In this document: piece after piece, positions 41,352 through 50,000 of the stretch
How the letters are laid out: each line of letters opens with the position of its first letter
How positions within the stretch are numbered: the first letter of the stretch is position 1
NCBI GenBank assembly: GCA_949297415.1
Contig: CASFSV010000017.1
Span: 1 to 64,000 of the forward strand
Source of the DNA: an uncultured Alphaproteobacteria bacterium
GTDB taxonomy: Bacteria; Pseudomonadota; Alphaproteobacteria; RF32; CAG-239
Direction of reading: 5' to 3'
DNA length: 64,000 bases
Made by a program: the position numbers and the translations under genes
Notes under the pieces: generated by a model
What the model was told of the DNA's origin: nothing
The model's input: only the letters and a program-made list of their open reading frames with translations
The model's database searches: none

Positions 41352-41386
41352 GGAGTCGCTGGTTTATTTCAGCGGCTCTTTTTTTT
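41352..41386 (+). terminator. Terminator of rpsF-rpsR-rplI operon
   Basis: GGAGTCGCTG pairs with CAGCGGCTCT around GTTTATTT, followed by seven T. The rest of the 311-base gap holds the next promoter. Confidence 0.85.
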
Positions 41387-41551
41387 AGTTGGTTGTCGTT
41401 TGCTAACTTACTTACAGCAGAATGTTTAGCTCTTAGGTAATAACTTTTTTTGTTATTTCTTACGCCTTATAGAACTTGTTCTAATATTTTAGTCTTTATC
41501 CTTCTATGTACATTGGAGTAGGGGATATTTATTTTTTGAATACAAAACACC

Positions 41552-41579
41552 TTGACTTTTTGTCTATTTACTCTATGAT
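41552..41579 (+). promoter_or_regulatory. Promoter of membrane protein gene 41614
   Basis: TTGACT, 16 bases, TATGAT (41574-41579), about 34 bases before the ATG. No Shine-Dalgarno follows. Confidence 0.6.
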
Positions 41580-41613
41580 GCTCGCAATTACTAATTATTA
41601 ATTCTCTATAGAT

Positions 41614-42483
41614 ATGAAAAAATTTTTGATTTTTTTAGGACTGTTCTTGTTGGTTGTTTATAACTTCCGCAGTTGTGAAGATGTCGGACCACGTACTTTG
41701 GAGGCCTATGGACTTGCTCAATACAATCCCGATGGTCCGTCTTTGACTATTCATGACGATCTGGATACCATACAAAAGCCAAAAACGTATATGACGACAT
41801 ATGCTAAAATGGGATGGTGCGGGGAAGAAATTGATTGGAATAAGAAAATCTATGTCTATATTACGGAAGGCTATGTTTCTGTCGTATCTAACGTAAATTT
41901 AGACAGAGCTAATGCTCTGCAGTTTTTCTGCGCAAAATTGGCTTATCATAATTTTATCCGTTCCTTTACTCCTTGGGTGCTGTTTGTTCTCGGGTTTGGC
42001 GTACTGCTGTTGTTTTTGTATGGAATTCAACTTCTGGAAAAGAAAAATCCCATGGGACTTAGGATTGTTAATTCTATCTGGTGGGGCATCTTCATCGTCT
42101 TTGTCTTTAATTTCTTTCATTTGTTTGATTTTATTGCGCAAACCAAAGAAGCTAATCCGGTTGTTGTTGCTGTTGCAAAAGAGGAGTTGTCGCTTAATCT
42201 TGATGTTGTTACCGGACAGGAATTTGAAGATGTGGCCTTGAAAACGTTTTATGAGTGGGATGGGAATTTTATTGCTTCTTCTTCTAAACTCAGAGATACG
42301 GATGTTACTCTTATGAAATGTTCCTATCGTGCATCGTCAGAATTGTTGGTTAGAACTATTGTTCTTCTTACGCTTATTTGTTTGGTTATTTCCGCGCGGA
42401 AACAAACTAAAAGCTTTGCCAGAAAACTATCTGAGGAAAATGAGCAAACATCAAACAATGATGATTCCGAAACTAAGCGTTAA
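41614..42483 (+). CDS. Hypothetical membrane protein
   Basis: 289 residues. Four hydrophobic helices at about 3-18, 115-137, 150-172 and 245-263 enclose a first soluble domain (residues 20-112, two Cys) and a second of about 70 residues (EFEDVALKTFYEWDGNF). The C-terminal tail is charged (SEENEQTSNNDDSETKR). Family not recognised. Own promoter and a strong terminator. Confidence 0.65.
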   Translation: MKKFLIFLGLFLLVVYNFRSCEDVGPRTLEAYGLAQYNPDGPSLTIHDDLDTIQKPKTYMTTYAKMGWCGEEIDWNKKIYVYITEGYVSVVSNVNLDRANALQFFCAKLAYHNFIRSFTPWVLFVLGFGVLLLFLYGIQLLEKKNPMGLRIVNSIWWGIFIVFVFNFFHLFDFIAQTKEANPVVVAVAKEELSLNLDVVTGQEFEDVALKTFYEWDGNFIASSSKLRDTDVTLMKCSYRASSELLVRTIVLLTLICLVISARKQTKSFARKLSEENEQTSNNDDSETKR

Positions 42484-42502
42484 TCTTACTAAAATCTTAC
42501 AG

Positions 42503-42532
42503 AAAGCATCGGTCTTGTACCGATGCTTTTTT
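42503..42532 (+). terminator. Terminator after gene 41614
   Basis: AAAGCATCGGT pairs with ACCGATGCTTT (perfect 11 bp) around CTTGT, followed by a T run. Confidence 0.9.
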
Positions 42533-42608
42533 GTTTGAAAAATACCAACGCGTTTTATATGAAGGTATCGTTTTATGGACTTTTGAAAAAAACTTTGACA
42601 GATTTCAG

Positions 42609-42638
42609 TTGATTTTTACGTTTTTTTGTGTCTATAGT
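42609..42638 (+). promoter_or_regulatory. Possible promoter of gene 42681
   Basis: TTGATT, 18 bases, TATAGT (42633-42638). A TTGACA at 42595 has no matching -10. Confidence 0.45.
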
Positions 42639-42680
42639 ACTGGCAATTAAAAAATTATTATATCTTAAAAAAATATGCTT

Positions 42681-44183
42681 ATGAATGATTTTTATGTTCC
42701 TTTACGACAGGAGTTTTTAGATGCGCGTTTTATGCGTGCTTGTTTGAGTAAATACTTGTATGATAGCGGATATTACTGTTGTGATGTCTTTTTTGCGCAA
42801 GTGCGGTTTAAATCCGATAAGCAACCTAAATCTTTTCAAAATGATTTGGGGTTTAATCTTGTTTATGAAATGCTGGCCTATAAGCCTAAAGATGGGTGGA
42901 ATTGGAAGCGTTTGACTGAAGAATGGTTTCCTTCTATCAATTTGGCAAAGTTGCCCGAACAACGTAATGTTAATATTAAAACATTTGTTGAATTAGCTCC
43001 TTATGAGACCGGAGATAGATATGATCGCAGAGCAGAGTATCTGAAGAGGAAACTTGATGAAAATCTTTTGTGGGAAGATGAATTGGCTCAAAAGTTTGAT
43101 ATTATTAAAGTCTATTTTGATATTCTTTCCGGACAATTCTTTTTCAGACCATTTGAAAATAAAAGTTTTCAACCTTATTTTCGGGGGGACCGATTTGATT
43201 GGGACGGGGATTTTGTTGAAGGTTATCGTGATAAGCCAAATGAAAAACGAGCTTTTTGCAAATGGCTCAGCCGATATTATCAAGACGATTGGTATGAGTA
43301 TTGTCTTTATGATCCGGATTATATTAAAGTCGGGTTTAATTGCGTTTATAAAATTGGGCGCGAGCCGTATTATGAACTGCAACATAAAGTAGAGGCTACT
43401 CGGCAATGGATCGAAAATGAACATTTGCTTGTTGAAGATGTGCCGGTGTCGGCGTTGCTTTCTCCGCTTGAAATTGTCCAGATATTGTATTGGATTCATA
43501 CTTCAAAGTGGTATCGTTCATATCATAGGTTTATGGATGTTTTTGACATTAATAAACTTGTGGTTTGGGGATATTCGGATACGAGTTGGTTATGGAATGA
43601 ACGATTTATCAATCCCAGTAACGACGTTTATGCGAATCGTGCTTTCTTCTATACGGGGAATGTCTTGGAATTGACGACGGAACTTAAGGTTGATATTGCT
43701 AATTTACGACAAGATATCTATAAGTTGGCTGCAGCGACTGAACATGGTTTTTCTATGTTGACGGGGGTGTTGCATGATATTTCTCGGCAGATGTATCGGA
43801 TGAGTTGTTGCCAAATTCAAGCTAAATGGGATCATTTTTCCGCATTTGCTCGTGCTCATTGGCCTAATGAAGGGCAAAATTATTTGCAAACGGGACTTAT
43901 TTTGAATGTGCTTCCATATGATGAAATGCCTGTAGACTTTATGAGAACTTACGAGACAAATTTGCTGAGACGTAGTGAGGCGCGAATGGAACAAATGTTT
44001 GCTCATCTTGAAGGTGAGGGTTCTGCTTCAGCGGAAATAAAACGTTTGACACAAGATTTTAAGCAGAAATATCAAGATTATGTTAATGCGCTTAATCAAC
44101 TTTCTACTTTAAAGAAGAAACTTGATACGGAACATGTTCTTTCTCTTGATGATGTTATCAATTTGCAAAAACTTGCTGAGTAA
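42681..44183 (+). CDS. Hypothetical protein, aromatic-rich with C-terminal coiled coil
   Basis: 500 residues from ATG 42681 (an ATG two codons earlier is less likely). Very rich in Tyr, Trp and Phe (YLYDSGYYCCDVFFAQVRF, FCKWLSRYYQDDWYEYCLY, YWIHTSKWYRSYHRFMDVF). The last ~60 residues (EIKRLTQDFKQKYQDYVNAL, then TLKKKLDTEH) form a coiled coil. There is no signal peptide or TM segment. Family not recognised. No Shine-Dalgarno. Single-gene unit between the ribosomal block and rpoD. Confidence 0.65.
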   Translation: MNDFYVPLRQEFLDARFMRACLSKYLYDSGYYCCDVFFAQVRFKSDKQPKSFQNDLGFNLVYEMLAYKPKDGWNWKRLTEEWFPSINLAKLPEQRNVNIKTFVELAPYETGDRYDRRAEYLKRKLDENLLWEDELAQKFDIIKVYFDILSGQFFFRPFENKSFQPYFRGDRFDWDGDFVEGYRDKPNEKRAFCKWLSRYYQDDWYEYCLYDPDYIKVGFNCVYKIGREPYYELQHKVEATRQWIENEHLLVEDVPVSALLSPLEIVQILYWIHTSKWYRSYHRFMDVFDINKLVVWGYSDTSWLWNERFINPSNDVYANRAFFYTGNVLELTTELKVDIANLRQDIYKLAAATEHGFSMLTGVLHDISRQMYRMSCCQIQAKWDHFSAFARAHWPNEGQNYLQTGLILNVLPYDEMPVDFMRTYETNLLRRSEARMEQMFAHLEGEGSASAEIKRLTQDFKQKYQDYVNALNQLSTLKKKLDTEHVLSLDDVINLQKLAE

Positions 44184-44190
44184 TTTTATT

Positions 44191-44226
44191 AGCGGCTGTT
44201 TCCTTATTGGAAACGCCGCTTTTTTG
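44191..44226 (+). terminator. Terminator after gene 42681
   Basis: AGCGGC-GTTTCC pairs with GGAAAC-GCCGCT with one bulged T, followed by six T. Confidence 0.85.
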
Positions 44227-44266
44227 TTATATACTTACAAAAGAGTAGGGCTATATGTTAGCAAAG

Positions 44267-44292
44267 AAAACCCCGCCATTGTGACGGGGCTT
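44267..44292 (-). terminator. Terminator of rpoD (minus strand)
   Basis: On the minus strand GCCCCGTC pairs with GGCGGGGT around a short loop, followed by TTTTC. Confidence 0.75.
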
Positions 44293-44301
44293 GTTTCTTT
44301 A

Positions 44302-46368
44302 TTATTGATCTAAGAAAGAACGTAATTTCTTACTGCGGCTCGGGTGCTTCAATTTTCTTAAAGCCTTTGCCTCAATTTGACGAATACGCTCTCTGGTGAC
44401 ATTAAATTGCTGTCCAACTTCTTCCAATGTGTGGTCCGTATTCATACCGATACCGAAACGCATACGCAAGACTCTTTCTTCTCTTGGGGTAAGGGAAGAC
44501 AAAATGCGGGTGCAGGTTTCTTTTAAATTAGCATGAATTGCGGAATCAATCGGTTGCAATGCGTTTTCATCGGCAATAAAATCTCCCAATGATGAATCTT
44601 CTTCATCTCCGACCGGAGCTTCAAGGCTGACCGGTTCTTTGGCTATTTTCATTACCTTACGGATTTTATCAACCGGCATTGATAATCTCTTTGCCAATTC
44701 CTCCGGTATTGGTTCTCTGCCCATTTCCAAAGACATTTGGCGTGAGGTTCTTACCAATTTATTGATGGTTTCAATCATGTGAACCGGAATACGGATGGTG
44801 CGTGCTTGGTCGGCAATGGAACGTGTGATTGCCTGACGTATCCACCATGTCGCATAGGTCGAGAATTTATAGCCTCTGCGGTATTCAAATTTATCTACCG
44901 CTTTCATCAAGCCGATGTTGCCTTCTTGAATTAAATCTAAGAACTGCATACCACGATTGGTGTATTTTTTAGAGATTGAGATAACTAATCTTAAGTTAGC
45001 TTCAATCATCTCCTTTTTAGCACGGTCTGCTTCTCTTTCGCCGCGTTTAATGGTATCTACCATTTTACGATATTCGGAAATCGGCAGACCACATTCTTTG
45101 CTCATTTCTGCCAAAGAATTACGTAATTCGGTAATTTCTTCCCGATTATCTTTGATGAAGTTCTGCCAGTGCTTATCTTTCTTTTCAGCCATTTTTTCAA
45201 CCCAATGCGGATCTAATTCCGAACGCTGGTAGGCTTCCAAGAAATCTTCTCTCTTAACGCGGCAATTTAGTGCCAGACGCATCAACTTTCCTTCAACACC
45301 CATTAAACGGCGGTTTAATTCATTGAGTTGTTCAACCAATTCTTCAACTCGTGCCGAATTTAAGTGAATGGAGCTCATTAACTCTATCAATTCTTTTTTG
45401 ATGTTGGTATATTTCTTTTCCAACGCAGGTTGTGCTTTTCTTCCGGCTAAGATTGCTTTCATGCGTTGGCTTTGAATACGGCTCAATTCATCGTAGTAGC
45501 TTGATATCTTATTTAAAATATCCAATACCGGTTCAAAGAGGGCTGCTTCCATAGCACTGATAGATGTGGTACTATGTCCGCCTTCTTCTTCATCATCCAG
45601 TTCGCCGTCACTTTCGCCATCTATATCGTTGTTTTCCGTAACATCTTCTTCTTCAGGCTCATCATCTACCGTGTCATCGAATTCGATATCATTTTCTAAA
45701 TCATCGTCGATTTCATCCAGATTTTTGCCTTCCAAATCTTTGGCTACTTGTTCTAAATCATCAACCTGTGGGGTGTCATCATCATAGACTATCGCTTCTG
45801 AATCCACACCATACATCATTTCCAGGTCGATAATGTTGCGTAACTGCATGGTGCCTTCAACCAATTCATCTCGCCATTTGGATATGGCTTTTAATGTCAT
45901 CGGATTTTCGCAAAGGCCACCTATCATTACCGTCTTTCCGGCTTCTATTCTTTTGGCGATGGCTATTTCTCCATCGCGGGACAATAATTCAACAGTCCCC
46001 ATTTCTTTTAAGTACATACGAACAGGGTCGTCCGAACGCATTAACTCTTTGCCGTCCAGATTGCCGACACCGTCTTCATCATCTAGTATTTCATCTTCTT
46101 CAAGACGTTCTTCTTCCCCGTTATCGTCTTCAAAATCTTCTGTTTCATCGGCCGAAATTATGCTGATTTCCATATCTGAAATCGCTGCCATGATGTCTTC
46201 TATTTGGTCTGATGTTTCTTTTTCGGACGGTAGGGCTTGGTTTAGTTCTTCTATGGTGATGTACCCTTGTTCTTTTCCTTTGGCAATTAGTTTCTTTAAC
46301 GCACTGCCAAATGAATCTAACAGAGGTGCATCAGATGTTCTGTAATCTTCGTTATCTGTTTCTGACAT
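44302..46368 (-). CDS. rpoD: RNA polymerase primary sigma factor RpoD
   Basis: 688 residues. Region 1.1 is at the start ([20 protein letters not shown]), region 1.2 contains [20 protein letters not shown], then a long acidic non-conserved insert typical of proteobacterial RpoD. Region 2 has [20 protein letters not shown] and [15 protein letters not shown] (-10 binding), region 3 [15 protein letters not shown], region 4 [15 protein letters not shown] (-35 binding). AAGGAA precedes the ATG. It is separated from dnaG by an opposite-strand gene, so it is not co-transcribed with dnaG here. The near-consensus promoters in the window agree with this sigma factor. Confidence 0.98.
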   Translation of the reverse strand: MSETDNEDYRTSDAPLLDSFGSALKKLIAKGKEQGYITIEELNQALPSEKETSDQIEDIMAAISDMEISIISADETEDFEDDNGEEERLEEDEILDDEDGVGNLDGKELMRSDDPVRMYLKEMGTVELLSRDGEIAIAKRIEAGKTVMIGGLCENPMTLKAISKWRDELVEGTMQLRNIIDLEMMYGVDSEAIVYDDDTPQVDDLEQVAKDLEGKNLDEIDDDLENDIEFDDTVDDEPEEEDVTENNDIDGESDGELDDEEEGGHSTTSISAMEAALFEPVLDILNKISSYYDELSRIQSQRMKAILAGRKAQPALEKKYTNIKKELIELMSSIHLNSARVEELVEQLNELNRRLMGVEGKLMRLALNCRVKREDFLEAYQRSELDPHWVEKMAEKKDKHWQNFIKDNREEITELRNSLAEMSKECGLPISEYRKMVDTIKRGEREADRAKKEMIEANLRLVISISKKYTNRGMQFLDLIQEGNIGLMKAVDKFEYRRGYKFSTYATWWIRQAITRSIADQARTIRIPVHMIETINKLVRTSRQMSLEMGREPIPEELAKRLSMPVDKIRKVMKIAKEPVSLEAPVGDEEDSSLGDFIADENALQPIDSAIHANLKETCTRILSSLTPREERVLRMRFGIGMNTDHTLEEVGQQFNVTRERIRQIEAKALRKLKHPSRSKKLRSFLDQ

Positions 46369-46539
46369 GTCGTTCCTTAAAATCGATTTTAAATTGCCTT
46401 TTTATACGTAGTATAAACCGGCAAAAAATTGCAAGCGGTTATACACTTAATCTTTCTTCTTGACTTTGTCAAGCTATATTTCCGTTTAATGCATATTTTT
46501 TTGTGCTTCTTTATCGTGTGAAAAGCTTGATTTTCTACC

Positions 46540-46569
46540 TTGACAGAATAGGGGGAAACTTTGTATAAT
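46540..46569 (+). promoter_or_regulatory. Consensus promoter of gene 46602
   Basis: TTGACA, 18 bases, TATAAT (46564-46569); both hexamers are perfect. The start would be near 46576, which rules out earlier start codons for the gene. Confidence 0.8.
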
Positions 46570-46601
46570 TGCTTATTGTCGGTTGGGAGTGGTGTATCGG
46601 T

Positions 46602-49400
46602 ATGCTGTGGAATGATACTGAATTGCAGAATTTATACGGTCTCGGTAAGGAAATCGTTGTTGAACGTTTTATGAAAAATTTAGATGCTCCGGAAAATGGT
46701 GATTTGTTTCAAAAGGAAAATTTTTCTTACCTATGGGGCTTAATCGGTATCGCCGGTATTAAAGGAACTTCGCCTCTTGTTCGACACAAAATCTGGAATG
46801 CTTTGCTTCAATTCGGCGTGGTAGATGCTTTTGATAAAGGGCAACTTTCCGATTTTAATCGTAATCTTGCTGAGCGTTATAATGACGGACGCTTAAAGGC
46901 TTGGAAAGGTCTTGATAATTTTCAGGCAAGCGTTAAGTTTCGTAAAACCGTCTTGGATAAATTGGTTAAAACTGATGCCGATTTGGCTCAACAGGTGTCG
47001 CCTTATTGCGTTGATTATAAAAAAATGATGGAACAACTCGATAATGCGGAATTAAATGATAAATTAAAAGCTTATTTGGAACGTTTCAGAGGGTTGGGAG
47101 CTGCTTGCGGGGTGACTACCGATGCCGTTGCCGCCGTGTACGAAAAAACTGATGTGCTTCGTAAACTTTGTGATGTTGCTGCTTATACACATCGTAAATT
47201 ATCCGAAAAAGAAAAAAATTACTTGTTCTTGTATTTGTTTGAGGCGGTTAATGATGGGTTTTCTCCCAAATCTATCGGTCTTGATGATGCTGTTTTAGCG
47301 AAACTTATGGCTGATGAAGCTTTGGACGGTTTATCCGAGCTTGAAGCTGAACCGCTCTTGGCGCGAAATGCCGAAATTGAAGACTTTGCGGCTAAATTTG
47401 AAGATGAATTCGGTTTTTATGAGGAAACCGAAGCTAAGTTTATTAAACATGAATTCGGTAAAATCCGACCGATTACCGAACGTTGTCTTAAATGTATTCA
47501 AAAAGATGCTGAACCTAAAGGTGTGGTTTTTGCAATGACGCTGGTGGAACTTAACCAAATTAAATCTGCCGTGCAAATCCTTCTCGAATTGGCTAAAAGA
47601 GGACGGGCTACCGAACTTATCGGCTTTTTACATCGATTGTTGCCCAAAGTTAAAGGTTCCGAATCCTTTATTTTGGATATTATTTGTATCAATTTACAGA
47701 ATTTTCATGGCGATGACGATTATTTTGTGGAATATGCCGCAAGAAGAACTTTGGCTGCCGTTCGTACTTTTATTGAGGCTAATTGCCAACAACAGGCGGC
47801 TGTGCTTCTCAAATATTTGGTGCTCGGTAATTGGTTTTTAGATAAAAATGAATTGGTTAAGCATTTTATTTTATTGGCTAATACTTTGATGGTGCTTGAC
47901 GATAGTTTTACGCCTGAAATGTCGTTTTTGGCTCATCAACTCAATTTAAGAGTTTTTGAAACCGAAAATGGTGTGATTATCGGTACTGATGAAGATAATC
48001 CTTTGGCTATGGCTCAACAAAAATTGGAACAATTTGTTGCCGGTACTTCTATGCTCAATTGGGCTAAATATGCCGAAGAAGATAAAAAAAGAATGCAGGC
48101 TAAGGTTTCGGAAGGTATTGAAGGGGATACTTGTGATATTGATTTTGGTGGGCTTGCTTTTCATCAACAAACGTCGTTTCGGCGTAACTCTCCAAAATCT
48201 GACGACAATGACAATACTCCGGCTATTCGTTTGACCGATGTTTCTAACTTGAAAGATAAGGTTGCTCTTCAACCAAATATCTACAAAAAAAATGATGAAA
48301 TTGTTATTCCTCAAAAAATTCAGGATAAAGCGCCGGAATTGTCTTCTCATTCACAGATTAAACCTTCTGGGAAAATTCCTTCTTCCGCTGATATCCTTCG
48401 TAGTTATAGGCAAACGGATATTTCTTCAAATGTTGTTTCGGAATTACCCAGTACGCAACTTCGTGAGAAATTATCCGAATATCCTCCGGCTGTCCAGATA
48501 GATGTTGATGAACCTTCTGCTGTTATAAAAACATCTCATTCAAATCCTATTAATTCGATATCCGCTGCGCCGCACGACGATAGTGTTTCAATTGATGGCA
48601 TAGCAGATACAAAAAATACCGAATTTGCTCAAAAAAATCTTACCGGCGAACGTTTGATAAACAATGTAAATCATGCGATTACATCGCCTTCGGAACAACC
48701 TGTTAAATCGTCCGTTATTACAAAACAAGCTCCTCAAATTAACGAAAACACTCCAAAGCCCTATACTCAAGCTAATGTCGTTCAGCAGGAGGAGCGTGAA
48801 GGCATAACACCAATTAAAAAAACGGAAACTCCCTTACAGACTCCTGACGTGAAACCGTTAAATGAAGAAACACATCAGGATAATCAACAATCGGTAATAA
48901 CAAATGTTGCGGAAAATGTTTCTGAACAGCCTATTGCTCTCTCCGAAAATTCAGACAATGCTGTATCTACTCCTCTTACGAATGCAGATGTGCAGGAGAA
49001 TGCAATTTCCAAAGAGTTGCCTCAGATTAACGATGATAAAGTTTCTCCGCTGCATGGTAACGACGAAAATTCAATTCCACAAGTAGAGGATGCTCAAGCT
49101 GCCGTACAAACTTTAGATGAATTGCCGAAATTTGAGGAATGGGAAAGCTCCGATGATGAAAATTCTTCTTCCCAATCTTCGATAAAAATAAACATAAACA
49201 ATATCTTAAACATCAATTCTAAAGAAGTAGATAAACATTTTGAACATATTAAACAAATTGCTTCCGCCGCTATGAAAAAGGCCGAAGAACAGGCGGCTGC
49301 TATTAAGAAAAAGGTGGAAGATGCCGATTTAGCCAACTCGCCGTCCGTTCATAAAATTAAAGCATTAGCTGAAAAAATTAAATTCTTTCGCAAAAAATAA
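46602..49400 (+). CDS. Large hypothetical protein between rpoD and dnaG
   Basis: 932 residues from ATG 46602 (GGGAG at 46584-46588; an in-frame TTG at 46569 lies inside the -10 box). Residues 1-480 are helical and may form HEAT/TPR-like repeats, rich in Leu/Ala/Asp (FLFLYLFEAVNDGFSPKS, TFIEANCQQQAAVLLKYLVL). Residues about 520-860 are Ser/Pro/Gln/Asn-rich and look disordered. The C-terminus is a coiled coil with a basic end (HIKQIASAAMKKAEEQAAAI, EKIKFFRKK). No signal peptide or TM segment. Family unknown; a scaffold or adaptor role is a guess. Confidence 0.75.
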   Translation: MLWNDTELQNLYGLGKEIVVERFMKNLDAPENGDLFQKENFSYLWGLIGIAGIKGTSPLVRHKIWNALLQFGVVDAFDKGQLSDFNRNLAERYNDGRLKAWKGLDNFQASVKFRKTVLDKLVKTDADLAQQVSPYCVDYKKMMEQLDNAELNDKLKAYLERFRGLGAACGVTTDAVAAVYEKTDVLRKLCDVAAYTHRKLSEKEKNYLFLYLFEAVNDGFSPKSIGLDDAVLAKLMADEALDGLSELEAEPLLARNAEIEDFAAKFEDEFGFYEETEAKFIKHEFGKIRPITERCLKCIQKDAEPKGVVFAMTLVELNQIKSAVQILLELAKRGRATELIGFLHRLLPKVKGSESFILDIICINLQNFHGDDDYFVEYAARRTLAAVRTFIEANCQQQAAVLLKYLVLGNWFLDKNELVKHFILLANTLMVLDDSFTPEMSFLAHQLNLRVFETENGVIIGTDEDNPLAMAQQKLEQFVAGTSMLNWAKYAEEDKKRMQAKVSEGIEGDTCDIDFGGLAFHQQTSFRRNSPKSDDNDNTPAIRLTDVSNLKDKVALQPNIYKKNDEIVIPQKIQDKAPELSSHSQIKPSGKIPSSADILRSYRQTDISSNVVSELPSTQLREKLSEYPPAVQIDVDEPSAVIKTSHSNPINSISAAPHDDSVSIDGIADTKNTEFAQKNLTGERLINNVNHAITSPSEQPVKSSVITKQAPQINENTPKPYTQANVVQQEEREGITPIKKTETPLQTPDVKPLNEETHQDNQQSVITNVAENVSEQPIALSENSDNAVSTPLTNADVQENAISKELPQINDDKVSPLHGNDENSIPQVEDAQAAVQTLDELPKFEEWESSDDENSSSQSSIKININNILNINSKEVDKHFEHIKQIASAAMKKAEEQAAAIKKKVEDADLANSPSVHKIKALAEKIKFFRKK

Positions 49401-50000
49401 TTACTTTTTGGGGAACGGTAATTTCTTTTTTTAGGTTTGTTTCTTCCGCTAATTGAGAGCTGAGGAGTATAATATTTGATAATCTGTTCTGCTCATTAAG
49501 TAATCTTGTGTTGAGCTTTTAATCTTAACCAAACTCGGATTTTTGTTATGAAACTCATAAAAAAAACGCCCGATTTTCACAAATCAGACGCTTTTCATTC
49601 TTTAACTATAAAAAAATAATTTGTCAGAATCTACCGTTTTTCGCAAAGGGGCAGATTAGCGATATTTTCTTTGCAGAAAACATCTTTATTTAGCAAATTT
49701 AGATGTACTCGAATCTAAGTGAACCGTCTATTTTCACAAACAAACGGTTCCATCATGACTAAAGCAAGACTTACTCTTGCACGAAGTTGTTAAACTTTTT
49801 AAACTCTGTTCCGGCATTCGCATGCGGGATGGAGAAAATGTCTGCGTTATTCATAGTATAAAAAAATAAGGCAGACTAAGAGAGAATAATATTTAAGTGA
49901 TAATTTAGTGATTTTTCTTTTAGCGCATCGGGGAGATTTTGTCAAGAATAAATTTGTTTTATATTGATTTTTATTATGCGCTGCGTTGTATGGCGAAATT
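49401..50000. other. 600-base gap with hairpins, no gene seen
   Basis: This gap separates convergent ends of gene 46602 and dnaG. It holds an imperfect hairpin flanked by A and T runs (about 49562-49596), probably a terminator for both sides, GAACCGT/ACGGTTC (49721-49750) and GCAAGA/TCTTGC (49764-49780). The motif TTTTCACAAA occurs at both 49574 and 49731. I see no credible reading frame and no tmRNA, SRP or RNase P signature; an unannotated small RNA is possible. Confidence 0.4.

Noticed and set aside
45566..46345. Ser-rich plus-strand frames opposite rpoD
   Set aside because: They mirror the acidic insert of RpoD (Asp/Glu codons read backwards give Ser/Phe-rich peptides).
46569..46601. Earlier start of the 932-residue protein
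   Set aside because: The codon lies within the TATAAT box, upstream of any transcript from that promoter.
49401..50000. tmRNA, SRP RNA or RNase P RNA in the gap after gene 46602
   Set aside because: None of the conserved signatures (tRNA-like end with CCA, GGAAGCAGC-type SRP loop, P4 core) is visible.
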